DNA of 64,000 nt from Mesorhizobium sp. INR15 (GCF_015500075.1 NZ_CP045496.1:868001-932000), one strand, 5' to 3'; counted from the first letter of the stretch, positions 8,640 through 17,011 are shown. A program made the numbers and translations. Notes: generated by a model not told the origin, from the letters alone.

Positions 8640-8875
8640 TTGGGGCTCCGGGCCCAGATCCTCCCGCATCAAAAGTATAAAAAGGCTCAAATAGTAATAA
8701 TAATTTCTGTAACCTGTAACTTTAGCGCCTTCTAAATAATATGTTGCGGCAAGCATCAGGACATGATATATTATGATGATAATGGAGCTGCCAGTTATTC
8801 TCTAACGCCATCTCTCGTTGTGATCTAGTTAGCGAATTTCGTTAGCTCACTTCGACAGGATTGGATGAGGATAAA
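8640..8875. other. AT-rich leader upstream of the protealysin/emfourin cluster
   Basis: This stretch is markedly richer in A and T than the rest of the window (for example around 8672-8725 and 8760-8790). That is common at the edges of acquired DNA and in promoters silenced by nucleoid proteins. It holds two direct copies of gttagc at 8828 and 8841, 13 bases apart, just ahead of the first gene of the cluster. No coding sequence or transposase remnant could be supported. Confidence 0.45.
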
Positions 8876-9193
8876 ATGGAGATATCCATTGAGATCAGCG
8901 GCGGCTTTGCCGCGATCCCCAAACTAAGCATGCCTATGACGATAGAAACAGACAAGATTGACGCTCGTGCTGCAGACGAGTTGAATTCTTTGCTGGAACA
9001 GACGAATTTCTTCGATCAACCGGAGTCTATCGGTACAACAAAGCCAGGGTCGGCCGACCTTATGACCTATATTGTGACGGTTCGAGATGGAGGTCGGGTC
9101 CATACGGTCCGTATTACCGACCCGATTGCCGATCCTTCTCTACAGCTCCTGATTGATCGGATTCAGGCCATTGGTCGTTTGAAGCGCCCTTGA
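8876..9193 (+). CDS. Emfourin-like inhibitor of protealysin-type metalloproteases
   Basis: The 105-residue protein begins MEISIEISGGFAAIPK and contains LNSLLEQTNFFDQP and YIVTVRDGGRVHTV followed by RITDP. This is the pattern of emfourin, the small protein encoded beside protealysin in Serratia, which blocks the mature enzyme inside the cell. It has no signal peptide, so it should act in the cytoplasm. The ATG at 8876 follows GGATGAGGATAAA with good spacing. A TTG 15 bases upstream is in frame but has no ribosome binding site. It is the first gene of a cluster with the M4 protease 65 bases downstream, which supports inhibitor or immunity function. Whether it binds this protease is untested. 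Confidence 0.8.
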   Translation: MEISIEISGGFAAIPKLSMPMTIETDKIDARAADELNSLLEQTNFFDQPESIGTTKPGSADLMTYIVTVRDGGRVHTVRITDPIADPSLQLLIDRIQAIGRLKRP

Positions 9194-9258
9194 TCCGGGT
9201 GAAGTGCTCACCCTTTGCCCCTCTTCAAGTGTTTATTTCAACCTAGCAGGAGGACACT

Positions 9259-10551
9259 ATGAGACATCTACATGCCCACGGCGGTGGTGGGTGCACGTGC
9301 TTCATCATTCCACCCCACATGCTGGAGAAAATCGCGGAAAACGGCACCGCCGATCAGCGCGAGAAGGCGCGTCAGGCGTTGTCCATCGACCGTACGTTTC
9401 GGGCGCAACGCGTGGCCCAGCCGCTACAGGCGCCGCCCGAGAGGGTTCAGGGCGCGGGCGCTCTGCATAAGAGCCGGCGCACCTATACTGCAAACCATGG
9501 CACTGGCTTGCCCGGTACCTTGGTCCGCTCCGAGGGTCAGGGCGCCAGTGGCGACGTCACCGTCGATGAGGCCTACGACGGGCTTGGGGCGACCTTCGAT
9601 CTGTATGCGCAGGTCTATGGACGCAATTCGATCGACGACAACGGCATGGACCTGATTGCGACGGTCCACTACGGAAACAAGTACAACAACGCCTTCTGGA
9701 ACGGCGCACAGATGGTCTTCGGCGACGGGGACGGAACGATCTTCAATCGTTTCACCATAGCGATCGACGTCGAGGGCCACGAATTGACCCATGGCGTGAC
9801 CGGCGCGACGGCAGCCCTCGAATACCACGACCAGCCAGGGGCGCTTAACGAGTCGATCTCGGACTGCTTTGGCTCGCTGGTCAAGCAACGCTCGCTCGGC
9901 CAGACGGCGGCCCAGGCTGACTGGCTGATCGGTGCAGGCCTGCTTGCCGCGGGCATTCACGGCGTGGCCCTGCGTTCGATGAAAGCGCCCGGAACCGCTT
10001 ACGACGACCCGCTGCTCGGCAAGGATCCTCAGCCCGATCACATGAGCAAATACGTCAACACAGCCTCGGACAACGGCGGAGTGCACATCAACTCAGGCAT
10101 CCCCAACAAGGCATTCTACCTTGCCGCGGTAGCGATCGGCGGGAATTCCTGGGATGGCGCCGGCAAGGTCTGGTACAAGACGCTGCTCGATGGCCGTTTG
10201 ACGAAAACGGCACAGTTCGTGGATTTCGCGAATCTGACCGTCGACAACGCCAATTCCCTCTTTGGTGCTGCGGTCCGAGACAAAGTGATAAAAGCTTGGC
10301 ACGACGTAGGCATAGATGTCGCGGTGGTGCTGTCTTGGCAATATAACAAGGCGGTACTCTCGACCTTCACCAGTCCGCATTCGACCAATGCTTGGGCCTA
10401 TATCCAAGATAATGGCTGGCGTAAGGTTCAGACCCTGACTCCCGACGGAGTCAATAACATGTTCACCTTGCTGGCTGACTCGCAGTCGTCGAGCACCAAG
10501 GTGCACGTCTACGTAGACGCAACCCTTATCTACCAGGCCTACGCAGCCTGA
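9259..10551 (+). CDS. Protealysin-like M4 family metalloprotease with extra C-terminal module
   Basis: The 430-residue zinc protease has a short N-terminal propeptide of the protealysin type (CFIIPPHMLEKIAENG near 14-29) and no signal peptide. The catalytic domain carries HELTH (174-178), the third zinc ligand in NESISD (197-202), and the catalytic histidine region DNGGVHINSGIPNKAF (271-286). After the usual end of the M4 fold (about residue 354) there is an added segment of about 72 residues, with TFTSPHSTNAWA and GWRKVQTLTPDGVNNMFTLL. It closely resembles the small protein encoded next. A GGAGG precedes the ATG. Protealysins are thought to leave the cell without a classical signal. Target proteins are unknown. 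Confidence 0.9.
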   Translation: MRHLHAHGGGGCTCFIIPPHMLEKIAENGTADQREKARQALSIDRTFRAQRVAQPLQAPPERVQGAGALHKSRRTYTANHGTGLPGTLVRSEGQGASGDVTVDEAYDGLGATFDLYAQVYGRNSIDDNGMDLIATVHYGNKYNNAFWNGAQMVFGDGDGTIFNRFTIAIDVEGHELTHGVTGATAALEYHDQPGALNESISDCFGSLVKQRSLGQTAAQADWLIGAGLLAAGIHGVALRSMKAPGTAYDDPLLGKDPQPDHMSKYVNTASDNGGVHINSGIPNKAFYLAAVAIGGNSWDGAGKVWYKTLLDGRLTKTAQFVDFANLTVDNANSLFGAAVRDKVIKAWHDVGIDVAVVLSWQYNKAVLSTFTSPHSTNAWAYIQDNGWRKVQTLTPDGVNNMFTLLADSQSSSTKVHVYVDATLIYQAYAA

Positions 10552-10612
10552 GTTGAGCGACGGAACGCGAATCCCCGTCTTTTAACCCCAACTGTTTTTC
10601 TGGAGGACTATC

Positions 10613-10846
10613 ATGGCATACGTCAGTTTCTCTAACGCCCGCGTACTTCTTACCTTCACCAGCCCGCATTCCATGAACGCTTGGGCAAACATCGAAACCC
10701 AACCGTGGCGCAAGGTACAGCCGATCAGCACCGATGGAGTCGGTAACATGTTCACTCTGCTGAACGCGGCGAAGGCGGGCGGGCGTACGGTGTCCGGGTC
10801 ATACGACGACAGCAACAACATGCTCTACACACTTTACATGAACTGA
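10613..10846 (+). CDS. Small protein homologous to the C-terminal module of the upstream M4 protease
   Basis: The 77-residue protein reads TFTSPHSMNAWANIETQPWR, then KVQPISTDGVGNMFTLLNAA. It aligns with protease residues about 364-425, where TFTSPHS-NAWA-I, WRKVQ, DGV and NMFTLL are shared. DNA similarity is also visible across the most conserved part, so the pair arose by duplication. The segment pattern suggests a small beta-rich fold, but I cannot name the family. A strong GGAGG lies 9 bases before the ATG, so it is expressed separately. It could be a decoy, partner subunit, substrate or targeting domain for the protease. The choice among these is open. Confidence 0.72.
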   Translation: MAYVSFSNARVLLTFTSPHSMNAWANIETQPWRKVQPISTDGVGNMFTLLNAAKAGGRTVSGSYDDSNNMLYTLYMN

Positions 10847-10871
10847 ACCCCTGCCGATCCGAATCTGCTTA

Positions 10872-10901
10872 CCTGGGTGCGGCTGCGCGGTTGCACCCAG
10901 G
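10872..10901. terminator. Hairpin between the stand-alone module gene and the Pro/Ser-rich gene
   Basis: Arms cctgggtgc and gcacccagg pair perfectly over 9 bases around a 12-base loop. No T-run follows, so it may be an attenuator, an mRNA-stabilising stem or a weak terminator rather than a classical rho-independent site. Confidence 0.4.
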
Positions 10902-10934
10902 CCTATATTCGCAACCAATTTTAAGGAGCGTTCG

Positions 10935-11291
10935 ATGTCGATCACATCTGTTACGATCCGCCTGGATATCGGCGACGGCAATTCAAGCGGCATAGCCGGT
11001 GGAGTCTCGCTGCATGGCGAGGCGCCGTCCCCAATGGATTTCGGGTCCGGTACGGCGACACTATCGCAAGGCGGCGTGCCAACGCCATCGGCGAGCATGG
11101 CGCTGGCCTCGGGCCAAGACATGCCGCCGACCCCCATGTCAGGGATCGGTGGTTTGACAGCTTCGATCTCGGAGCCACCAGCACCGTCCCATGACATTGC
11201 CAGCGCTGCTTCAGCAGCGTCGGGTGGCGACGACTTGCCGAAGCCGGAAGGCGAGCCAGCCGGCGCACGGAAAGCTCCGGTCAAGCGCTGA
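10935..11291 (+). CDS. Pro/Ser/Ala-rich low-complexity protein of unknown function
   Basis: The 118-residue protein starts MSITSVTIRLDIGDGNSSG, a short strand-like segment. It becomes rich in Pro, Ser, Gly and Ala (VPTPSASMALASG, MPPTPMSGIGG) and ends in a basic tail (ARKAPVKR). It has no signal peptide or membrane segment and resembles a disordered linker or surface-exposed peptide. GGAG precedes the ATG with good spacing. It is the fourth gene of the emfourin/protease cluster in the same orientation, 88 bases after the third. I do not recognise a family. Its place suggests a substrate or accessory of the protease, but this is only inference. Confidence 0.55.
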   Translation: MSITSVTIRLDIGDGNSSGIAGGVSLHGEAPSPMDFGSGTATLSQGGVPTPSASMALASGQDMPPTPMSGIGGLTASISEPPAPSHDIASAASAASGGDDLPKPEGEPAGARKAPVKR

Positions 11292-11324
11292 TCGTTACGC
11301 CAACAGCCCTTGCGCGGACTCTCG

Positions 11325-11372
11325 CGCATCGGCCCGAAAATCCGAATCGATTTTCGGAAAGCTTGATGCGCC
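11325..11372. repeat. Palindromic rhizobial intergenic repeat (RIME-like)
   Basis: Outer arms gcgcatc and gatgcgc, with inner arms ccgaaaatc and gattttcgg, form a long imperfect palindrome just after the last gene of the protease cluster. The inner motif resembles the gaaaaccgg / ttttcgg core of rhizobial intergenic mosaic elements. It may also act as a transcription end. Confidence 0.5.
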
Positions 11373-11873
11373 GACCAAAGCGATTAGTGCATTCATGGGA
11401 AAGCACGTTGCCCTAAATTGTGGCAATCTCTCCTCGTTTGGAGATGGATGTCGCCGTTCGTCGCTCTGACGCTGGAACTGGCTATCGAGAGTACCATCAA
11501 GGTGGCCTGCTGCCGGGTTGGCCTGTCGCCGGTTCCATGGCCACCTCATCTCGGTATCCATGGAGCCGGCAGCAGGCCCGAGACACCGTCGACCTATCGC
11601 CGACGAATTCGGTCGATTCGGGAAGACATCCTTCGTCAGGTTTATCAACCGGTGGAACAACGCAATGTGGACGTCAAACTGTTGAAGGTGTTGGCCCGCG
11701 AAAGTCGCCTGTTGATCCTTGAGTATTTGAAGGACCCTGCGCGTTCGGCGATGAGATCGGTCTGTGACATAAGACCCGGCTTCAGCTTTCAGTGTCTTGG
11801 ATTATGAGCACTGCTCGGCCAGCGTGTGGCGACCCAGTCAAGATTGGGTGAACTTCTATCGACAATGGATCCG
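11373..11873. other. Non-coding or decayed stretch; weak trace of an HTH fragment
   Basis: About 500 bases between the protease cluster and glcB. A plus-strand frame near 11640-11750 encodes VDVKLLKVLARESRLLILEY, which is reminiscent of the first helices of ArsR-type regulators. The rest of the fold is missing and there is no start with a ribosome binding site. Other short frames here look random. It reads as the scarred edge of an accessory insertion. Confidence 0.3.
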
Positions 11874-14039
11874 TCAGCTCGCCGCCTTGAGCTCCAGCCG
11901 CCGCGCGTGCAGCACCGGCTCGGTGTAGCCGTTGGGCTGGACGCGGCCCTTGAAGACGAGGTCGCAGGCGGCCTGGAAGGCGATGGAGCTGTCGAAATCC
12001 GGCGCCATCGGCTGGTAGAGCGGGTCGCCGGCGTTCTGGCGGTCGACGATGGCCGCCATGCGCTGCAGCGAATCCAGCACCTGGATTCGCGAACAGACAT
12101 CATGGCGCAACCAGTTGGCGATGTGTTGCGAGGAAATACGCAGCGTGGCGCGGTCTTCCATCAGGCCGACATCGTTGATGTCAGGCACTTTCGAACAGCC
12201 GACGCCCTGGTCGATCCAGCGCACGACATAGCCCAGAATGCCTTGCGCGTTGTTGTCGAGTTCGCGCTGGATCTCGTCGGGCGTCCAGTTCGGCCGCACC
12301 GCCACAGGCACCGACAGGATATCGTCCAGCTTGGCCTTCGGGCGGCTCTTCAGCGCCGCCTGCACGGCGTGGACATCGACCTTGTGGTAATGCGTGGCGT
12401 GCAGCGTCGCCGCCGTCGGCGACGGCACCCAGGCCGTGTTGGCGCCGGCCTTGGGGTGGGCGATCTTCTCGACCAGCATCGCCGCCATCAGGTCGGGCAT
12501 CGCCCACATGCCCTTGCCGATCTGGGCGTGGCCGGCCAGGCCGCATTCGAGCCCCGTGTCGACATTCCAGGCTTCATAGGCGGAAATCCAGGCGGCCTGC
12601 TTCATATCGCCCTTGCGGATCATCGGGCCGGCTTCCATCGAGGTGTGGATTTCGTCGCCGGTGCGGTCGAGGAAGCCGGTGTTGATGAACACGATACGGT
12701 CCTTCGCCGCGCGGATCGCTTCCTTGAGGTTGACGGTGGTGCGCCGTTCCTCGTCCATGATGCCCATCTTGATGGTGTTTTTCGCCATGCCGAGCAGCGC
12801 TTCGACACGGTCGAAAATCTCGACGGCGAAGGCGACTTCCTCCGGCCCGTGCATCTTCGGCTTCACCACATACATCGAGCCGGCGCGGGAATTGGCGCGG
12901 CGGCCCTTGGCGCCGACATCGTGCAGTGCGATCAGCGCTGTCAAAGCGGCGTCCATGATGCCTTCCGGCACCTCGTTGCCGTCGCGATCCAGGATCGCCG
13001 GGTTGGTCATGAGGTGGCCGACATTGCGGACCAGCATCAGCGAACGTCCGGACACTGTCAGCGTGCCGCCGGCGGGCGCGGTATAAGCGCGATCCGGGTT
13101 GAGCTTGCGCACGAAGCTCTTGCCGCCTTTGGTAATCTCTTCCTGGAGGTCGCCCTTCATCAGGCCGAGCCAGTTGCGATAGATGACGACCTTGTCCTGC
13201 GCATCCACAGCCGCGACCGAGTCCTCGCAGTCCTGAATGGTGGTCAGCGCCGATTCCAGGATGACATCGGCGATCCCGGCCGGATCAGTCCTGCCGATCT
13301 GGTTGTCGCGGTCGATCAATATCTCGATGTGCAGGCCATTCCTGGCCAGCAGCACGGCTTGCGGGTTGGCGGCGTCGCCGCGATAACCGACGAATTGCCG
13401 GGGGTCGGCAAGCGTGGTCGAGCCGGCACCGGCGCTGAGCCGCAGCGCGCCGTTGGCCAGCGACAGGCCGTTGACACCGGCCCATTTGCCCGAGGTCAGC
13501 GGTGCCGCCTCGTCGAGGAAGCTCTTTGTCCAGGCGACGACCTTGGCACCACGCGCGGGATTAAAACCCTTGCCCTTTTCGGCGCCATCGGTTTCGGGAA
13601 TGGCGTCGGTGCCGTAGAGCGCGTCATAGAGCGAGCCCCAGCGAGCATTGGCAGCGTTGAGCGCGTAGCGCGCATTCATCACCGGCACCACCAGTTGCGG
13701 CCCGGCAACGACCGCGATCTCCGGATCGACATTTTCGGTCGAGACGCTGAAGGGGGGTCCTTCCGGAACGAGATAGCCGATCTCCTTCAGGAAGGTTTTG
13801 TAGATGTCCATGTCGACCGGCGCGCCATTGTCACGATACCAGCCGTCGAGCCTTTCCTGCAGGGCGTCGCGTTTTTCGAGCAGCGCCCGGTTCTTGGGTG
13901 CGAGATCATGGACGATGGCCGAGAAGCCATTCCAAAACGCCTCGGCGCTGATGCCGGTGCCGGACAGGGCTTCGTTGACGACAAAGTCGTGCAGTTCGTG
14001 GGCGATCCGCAATCCAGCGATTTCGACGCGGTCGGTCAT
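11874..14039 (-). CDS. glcB: Malate synthase G
   Basis: The enzyme condenses glyoxylate with acetyl-CoA to malate in the glyoxylate and glycolate pathways. The 721 residues match the G isoform (about 720-730). Family features include the N-terminal helical region, FSVSTENVDPEIAVVAGPQL, NARYALNAANARWGSLYDAL, and the active-site region with NTGFLDRTGDEIHTSMEAGP. The ATG follows a purine-rich stretch and is preceded by 150 bases of spacer. It is transcribed alone. No isocitrate lyase gene is visible in the window. Confidence 0.97.
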   Translation of the reverse strand: MTDRVEIAGLRIAHELHDFVVNEALSGTGISAEAFWNGFSAIVHDLAPKNRALLEKRDALQERLDGWYRDNGAPVDMDIYKTFLKEIGYLVPEGPPFSVSTENVDPEIAVVAGPQLVVPVMNARYALNAANARWGSLYDALYGTDAIPETDGAEKGKGFNPARGAKVVAWTKSFLDEAAPLTSGKWAGVNGLSLANGALRLSAGAGSTTLADPRQFVGYRGDAANPQAVLLARNGLHIEILIDRDNQIGRTDPAGIADVILESALTTIQDCEDSVAAVDAQDKVVIYRNWLGLMKGDLQEEITKGGKSFVRKLNPDRAYTAPAGGTLTVSGRSLMLVRNVGHLMTNPAILDRDGNEVPEGIMDAALTALIALHDVGAKGRRANSRAGSMYVVKPKMHGPEEVAFAVEIFDRVEALLGMAKNTIKMGIMDEERRTTVNLKEAIRAAKDRIVFINTGFLDRTGDEIHTSMEAGPMIRKGDMKQAAWISAYEAWNVDTGLECGLAGHAQIGKGMWAMPDLMAAMLVEKIAHPKAGANTAWVPSPTAATLHATHYHKVDVHAVQAALKSRPKAKLDDILSVPVAVRPNWTPDEIQRELDNNAQGILGYVVRWIDQGVGCSKVPDINDVGLMEDRATLRISSQHIANWLRHDVCSRIQVLDSLQRMAAIVDRQNAGDPLYQPMAPDFDSSIAFQAACDLVFKGRVQPNGYTEPVLHARRLELKAAS

Positions 14040-14151
14040 TAGGGCTTTCTCCAGACGAAAAGGCTCGACCGGGCCTTTGGCATGTCAGGGTGCAGGGGTC
14101 AATTCGGCTAAGGATGAAGGTAGCGCATTTTCGCGGCCAGCGAGGTTGCTG

Positions 14152-14173
14152 ATCTCCCCTTTGAGGGGGAGAT
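14152..14173. repeat. Short palindrome of the ctcccc-ttgag-ggggag type
   Basis: Arms atctcccc and ggggagat with a 6-base loop lie between the glcB start and the end of the HyuA-like gene. The same core recurs at the outer ends of the larger inverted-repeat island at 52.5 kb, so this may be a reduced copy of that element. It could also terminate the HyuA-like transcript. Confidence 0.45.
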
Positions 14174-14195
14174 TACCCGTGCTCTGGCGCCATCA

Positions 14196-16238
14196 CTATA
14201 CCGCAATCCTTGGCCTGCCCGACGCCACCGCCATCACATGCGCCTCGATGAACATGCGCTGGCCCTCGACGGTCGAGACGCGGAAGTCGGTCGAGACCTC
14301 TATCTCTGCACTGTCGGTGCCGGCATCCCTGGCCCGCTCGGCGGCGATCGACCGCACATCGGCTTCGGCCGCGGCGATCGCCGACGGCTCGTCGAGGAAG
14401 TCCCGCACGCTCTCGCCGGAGGCAACGCGAAACAGCCCTTCCTTGGGCTGGCTGACCCGCGCCTCCGCCGAGACGCGGACCTGGCCAACGACGGCGCCAA
14501 GCGCGTTGGCGACATCGGTATCCTCCGGCACCACGCAGTCGTTGCCGACCAGCGGCGGCAGACCGGCGTAGTGCAGCGGCGCCGAGGCGCCGAGACCAAT
14601 GACCGGCCGGTCGAGTGCGACGCTGAGGCGGGCGATGCCGGGATGGGCATCGACCGCGCGCTGCACCAGCGCGTGCGCGACCGTCGCCGCGCCATCAAGC
14701 CCGTCCTCGGCAAAGGCGGTTTCCAGGATATATTCGGCCGACCAGCGCGTCAGCGTCAGCAGCACGCGCTCGGAAATCGCTTCCGGCGAGGCGGCGATCG
14801 GCTGGCCACGGCCATCGCGCTTGCGGGCGAAGAGTTCGGCGCCAAGGCGGGCGGCAGCCGGATCCCAGTTCGACTGCTTGCCCAGCACATGGGCGGCATC
14901 CGAGGGCGTGAAGCCGGCGACATGCACCAGGCCGCGCGACACCAGCCGGTTCAAGGTGGCGTTCTGGGCATTCGAGTTCAACAGTTTGTCGATGGGCAGC
15001 GGCGTGGCGCCGATCGCTTCGTATAGGCGAGCCTCAGCGCTGGTCAGGCCGGCGGCGAGACGGTCCGGCACGCCGGTCCGCACAGCCAGACGGCCATCCA
15101 TGCGGCCGGGATTAGGCGCGCGCAACTGGCGTTCGAGTTCCGCGATCACCGCTTCGCCATGCGCCATGCCGGCCAGCGCCAGCGGCACCAGGCGGCGCGG
15201 CCCGAGCAATATCTTCGGGTTGAGCGAACCATCTTCCAGCGTCACTTCGGAATCGCCGCCGAGGCCGAAGGTGCGCATGGCAACGGCCTCGACCATGGTG
15301 CGGAAACCGCCGACGGTGGCGCCTTCGGGGTCGAGGCGAGGACGGCCCCTGTCGAGCACGGCGACGTCGGTGGTGGTACCGCCGATGTCGGAGACCACGG
15401 CATTGTCGAGGCCCGTCATGTGGTGGGCGCCGACGAGGCTGGCGGCCGGGCCGGACAGGATGGTCTCGATCGGCCGCTGGCGGGCGAAGGCGGCCGAGAC
15501 AAGGGCGCCATCGCCACGCACCACCATCAGCGGCGCGGCGATGCCGCGCGCTTCGAGAAAGCCTTCGGTTGCCGCCACCAGCCGGTCGATCATCGAGATC
15601 AGCCTGGCATTGAGCAGTGTCGTCAGCGCCCGGCGCGGACCGCCGAGCTTCGACGAAAGCTCGTGGCTGGCGGTGACCGGCAGGCCGGTCTTCTCGCGGA
15701 TCAGGTCGCGAGCTGCGATCTCGTGCGCCGGATTGCGGGTGGCGAAATAGGCGCAGACGGCAAAGCCGGAGACCGAGGCGCCGAGCTCCGGCAGCATGGC
15801 TTCCAGCCCGGAAAGATCGAGCCGGGCGGCATTGCCATGCACGTCATGTCCACCCGGGCAGAACACCACCGGATCGGTGCCGAGCGCCGTCTTCAGCCCG
15901 TCGCGGGCAAGGTCGGCCTCGGAAAAGCCAATCATGATCAGCGCCACGCGGCCACCCTGCCCCTCGACAAGCGCGTTGGTGGCAAGCGTCGTCGACATCG
16001 AGACGAGCTTGATGGCGGCGGGATTGGTGCCGGCCTTCTGCAGCACCGCGTCGACCGCGCCGGAGATGCCGACAGCGAGATCGTGCCGCGTGGTCAGCGC
16101 CTTGGCCTTGGCCAGCACCTTGCCCTTGTTCGGGCCCTGCTGCGGCCCGTCCGTTTCCGACCACAGCACGGCGTCGGTGTAGGTACCGCCGGTGTCGATA
16201 CCGAGGAAGAGAGGCGATTGCTTGGGCTTGGTGGTCAT
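14196..16238 (-). CDS. Hydantoinase/oxoprolinase A-type protein (HyuA-like)
   Basis: The 680-residue protein has a Hydant_A_N domain beginning FLGIDTGGTYTDAVLW, whose GIDTGGT-TD is the phosphate-binding loop. SMSTTLATNALVEGQGG follows, then the second ATP-binding region VVSDIGGTTTDVAVLDRG. It belongs to the ATP-dependent amidohydrolase group with N-methylhydantoinase A and 5-oxoprolinase subunits. The length is typical of the A subunit alone. No HyuB-type partner is found nearby, which is unusual, so the substrate is uncertain and the partner may be encoded elsewhere. It lies upstream of glcB in the same orientation, but the gap of about 155 bases with a palindrome argues against one operon. 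Confidence 0.9.
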   Translation of the reverse strand: MTTKPKQSPLFLGIDTGGTYTDAVLWSETDGPQQGPNKGKVLAKAKALTTRHDLAVGISGAVDAVLQKAGTNPAAIKLVSMSTTLATNALVEGQGGRVALIMIGFSEADLARDGLKTALGTDPVVFCPGGHDVHGNAARLDLSGLEAMLPELGASVSGFAVCAYFATRNPAHEIAARDLIREKTGLPVTASHELSSKLGGPRRALTTLLNARLISMIDRLVAATEGFLEARGIAAPLMVVRGDGALVSAAFARQRPIETILSGPAASLVGAHHMTGLDNAVVSDIGGTTTDVAVLDRGRPRLDPEGATVGGFRTMVEAVAMRTFGLGGDSEVTLEDGSLNPKILLGPRRLVPLALAGMAHGEAVIAELERQLRAPNPGRMDGRLAVRTGVPDRLAAGLTSAEARLYEAIGATPLPIDKLLNSNAQNATLNRLVSRGLVHVAGFTPSDAAHVLGKQSNWDPAAARLGAELFARKRDGRGQPIAASPEAISERVLLTLTRWSAEYILETAFAEDGLDGAATVAHALVQRAVDAHPGIARLSVALDRPVIGLGASAPLHYAGLPPLVGNDCVVPEDTDVANALGAVVGQVRVSAEARVSQPKEGLFRVASGESVRDFLDEPSAIAAAEADVRSIAAERARDAGTDSAEIEVSTDFRVSTVEGQRMFIEAHVMAVASGRPRIAV

Positions 16239-16384
16239 TTTCTGGCGGACGTCCGGGACGCGAGGTTTGCTGCGAAGCCCTTAGCCGATAAGGCCCGGAG
16301 GATAAAGGCGGGAGCGATGGGCCAAGAGATGCGGGGCAATCTCTGCCTCGAGGAGGAAGCGGCGGCTTTGATGCAGCGCCTCGC

Positions 16385-17011
16385 CTACCCCACAAACCCC
16401 ACCTTCTTGTGCGAACCATCGCAGAACGGCTTGTTGGCGGAATGGCCGCAGCGGCAGAGGAAAGTCTTTCTGGTGCGGTCGACCGTGTGGCCGGTGCCGG
16501 TGACGATCTCGACATTGCCTTCCAGCTTGAGCGGGCCATTGGCCGTTGGCGTCACCGTCAGCGGCCCGTCCCGCGCCTCCAGCGCCGGCGTGTCCTTCAG
16601 CGCCGGCTCGCCGGTGGCGGTGAAGCCGGCCTTGGTGTGCGCGCCATCGCAGAACGGCTTGTTTTGCGACAGGCCGCAGCGGCAAAGCGTGGCGCGGAAG
16701 AATGTCTCGTCGCCAAGCACGATTTCGGCATGCACGGCCAACGGGCCATTTTCCCGCAGCCGCACGGTGTTGACCACCGGCGGCCTTTCCTGCGGCCCGC
16801 CATCCTTCCTGACATAGGTGATGGCGCCGGAGGGACAGCTTTCGGCGAGCGCCACCACTTTTTCGACGCTGGCCGCGTCGGGGTGAATCCACTCGCCCGG
16901 CGCGTTGGGCACGAAGACATGCGGGTCGCCCAGCACGCAATTGCGCGAATGGATGCAGCGCTTGCCGGAAAACCCGACGTCGATCTTGTCAGTTTCGACC
17001 GTGCCGGCCAT
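16385..17011 (-). CDS. CDGSH iron-sulfur protein with N-terminal ferredoxin-like domain
   Basis: The 208-residue protein combines three cluster motifs. Residues about 8-75 form a divergent mono-cluster domain (Fer4_19 type) with KRCIHSRNCV and ESCPSGAI. Two CDGSH motifs follow: CRCGLSQNKPFCDGAH (about 110-125) and CRCGHSANKPFCDGSH (about 187-202). Each has the three-Cys, one-His pattern that holds a redox-active 2Fe-2S cluster. It is soluble, with no signal peptide. The two CDGSH units probably arose by duplication. Family members are thought to act in iron and redox homeostasis. The gene stands alone. Confidence 0.9.
   Translation of the reverse strand: MAGTVETDKIDVGFSGKRCIHSRNCVLGDPHVFVPNAPGEWIHPDAASVEKVVALAESCPSGAITYVRKDGGPQERPPVVNTVRLRENGPLAVHAEIVLGDETFFRATLCRCGLSQNKPFCDGAHTKAGFTATGEPALKDTPALEARDGPLTVTPTANGPLKLEGNVEIVTGTGHTVDRTRKTFLCRCGHSANKPFCDGSHKKVGFVG

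Noticed and set aside
11826..14042. 738-codon open frame on the plus strand
   Set aside because: It is the antisense shadow of glcB, a common effect in GC-rich genes. Its content has no family resemblance, while glcB matches fully.
15159..16817. 552-codon plus-strand frame
   Set aside because: Covers HyuA-like and CDGSH genes in antisense. Both real genes have clear motifs.
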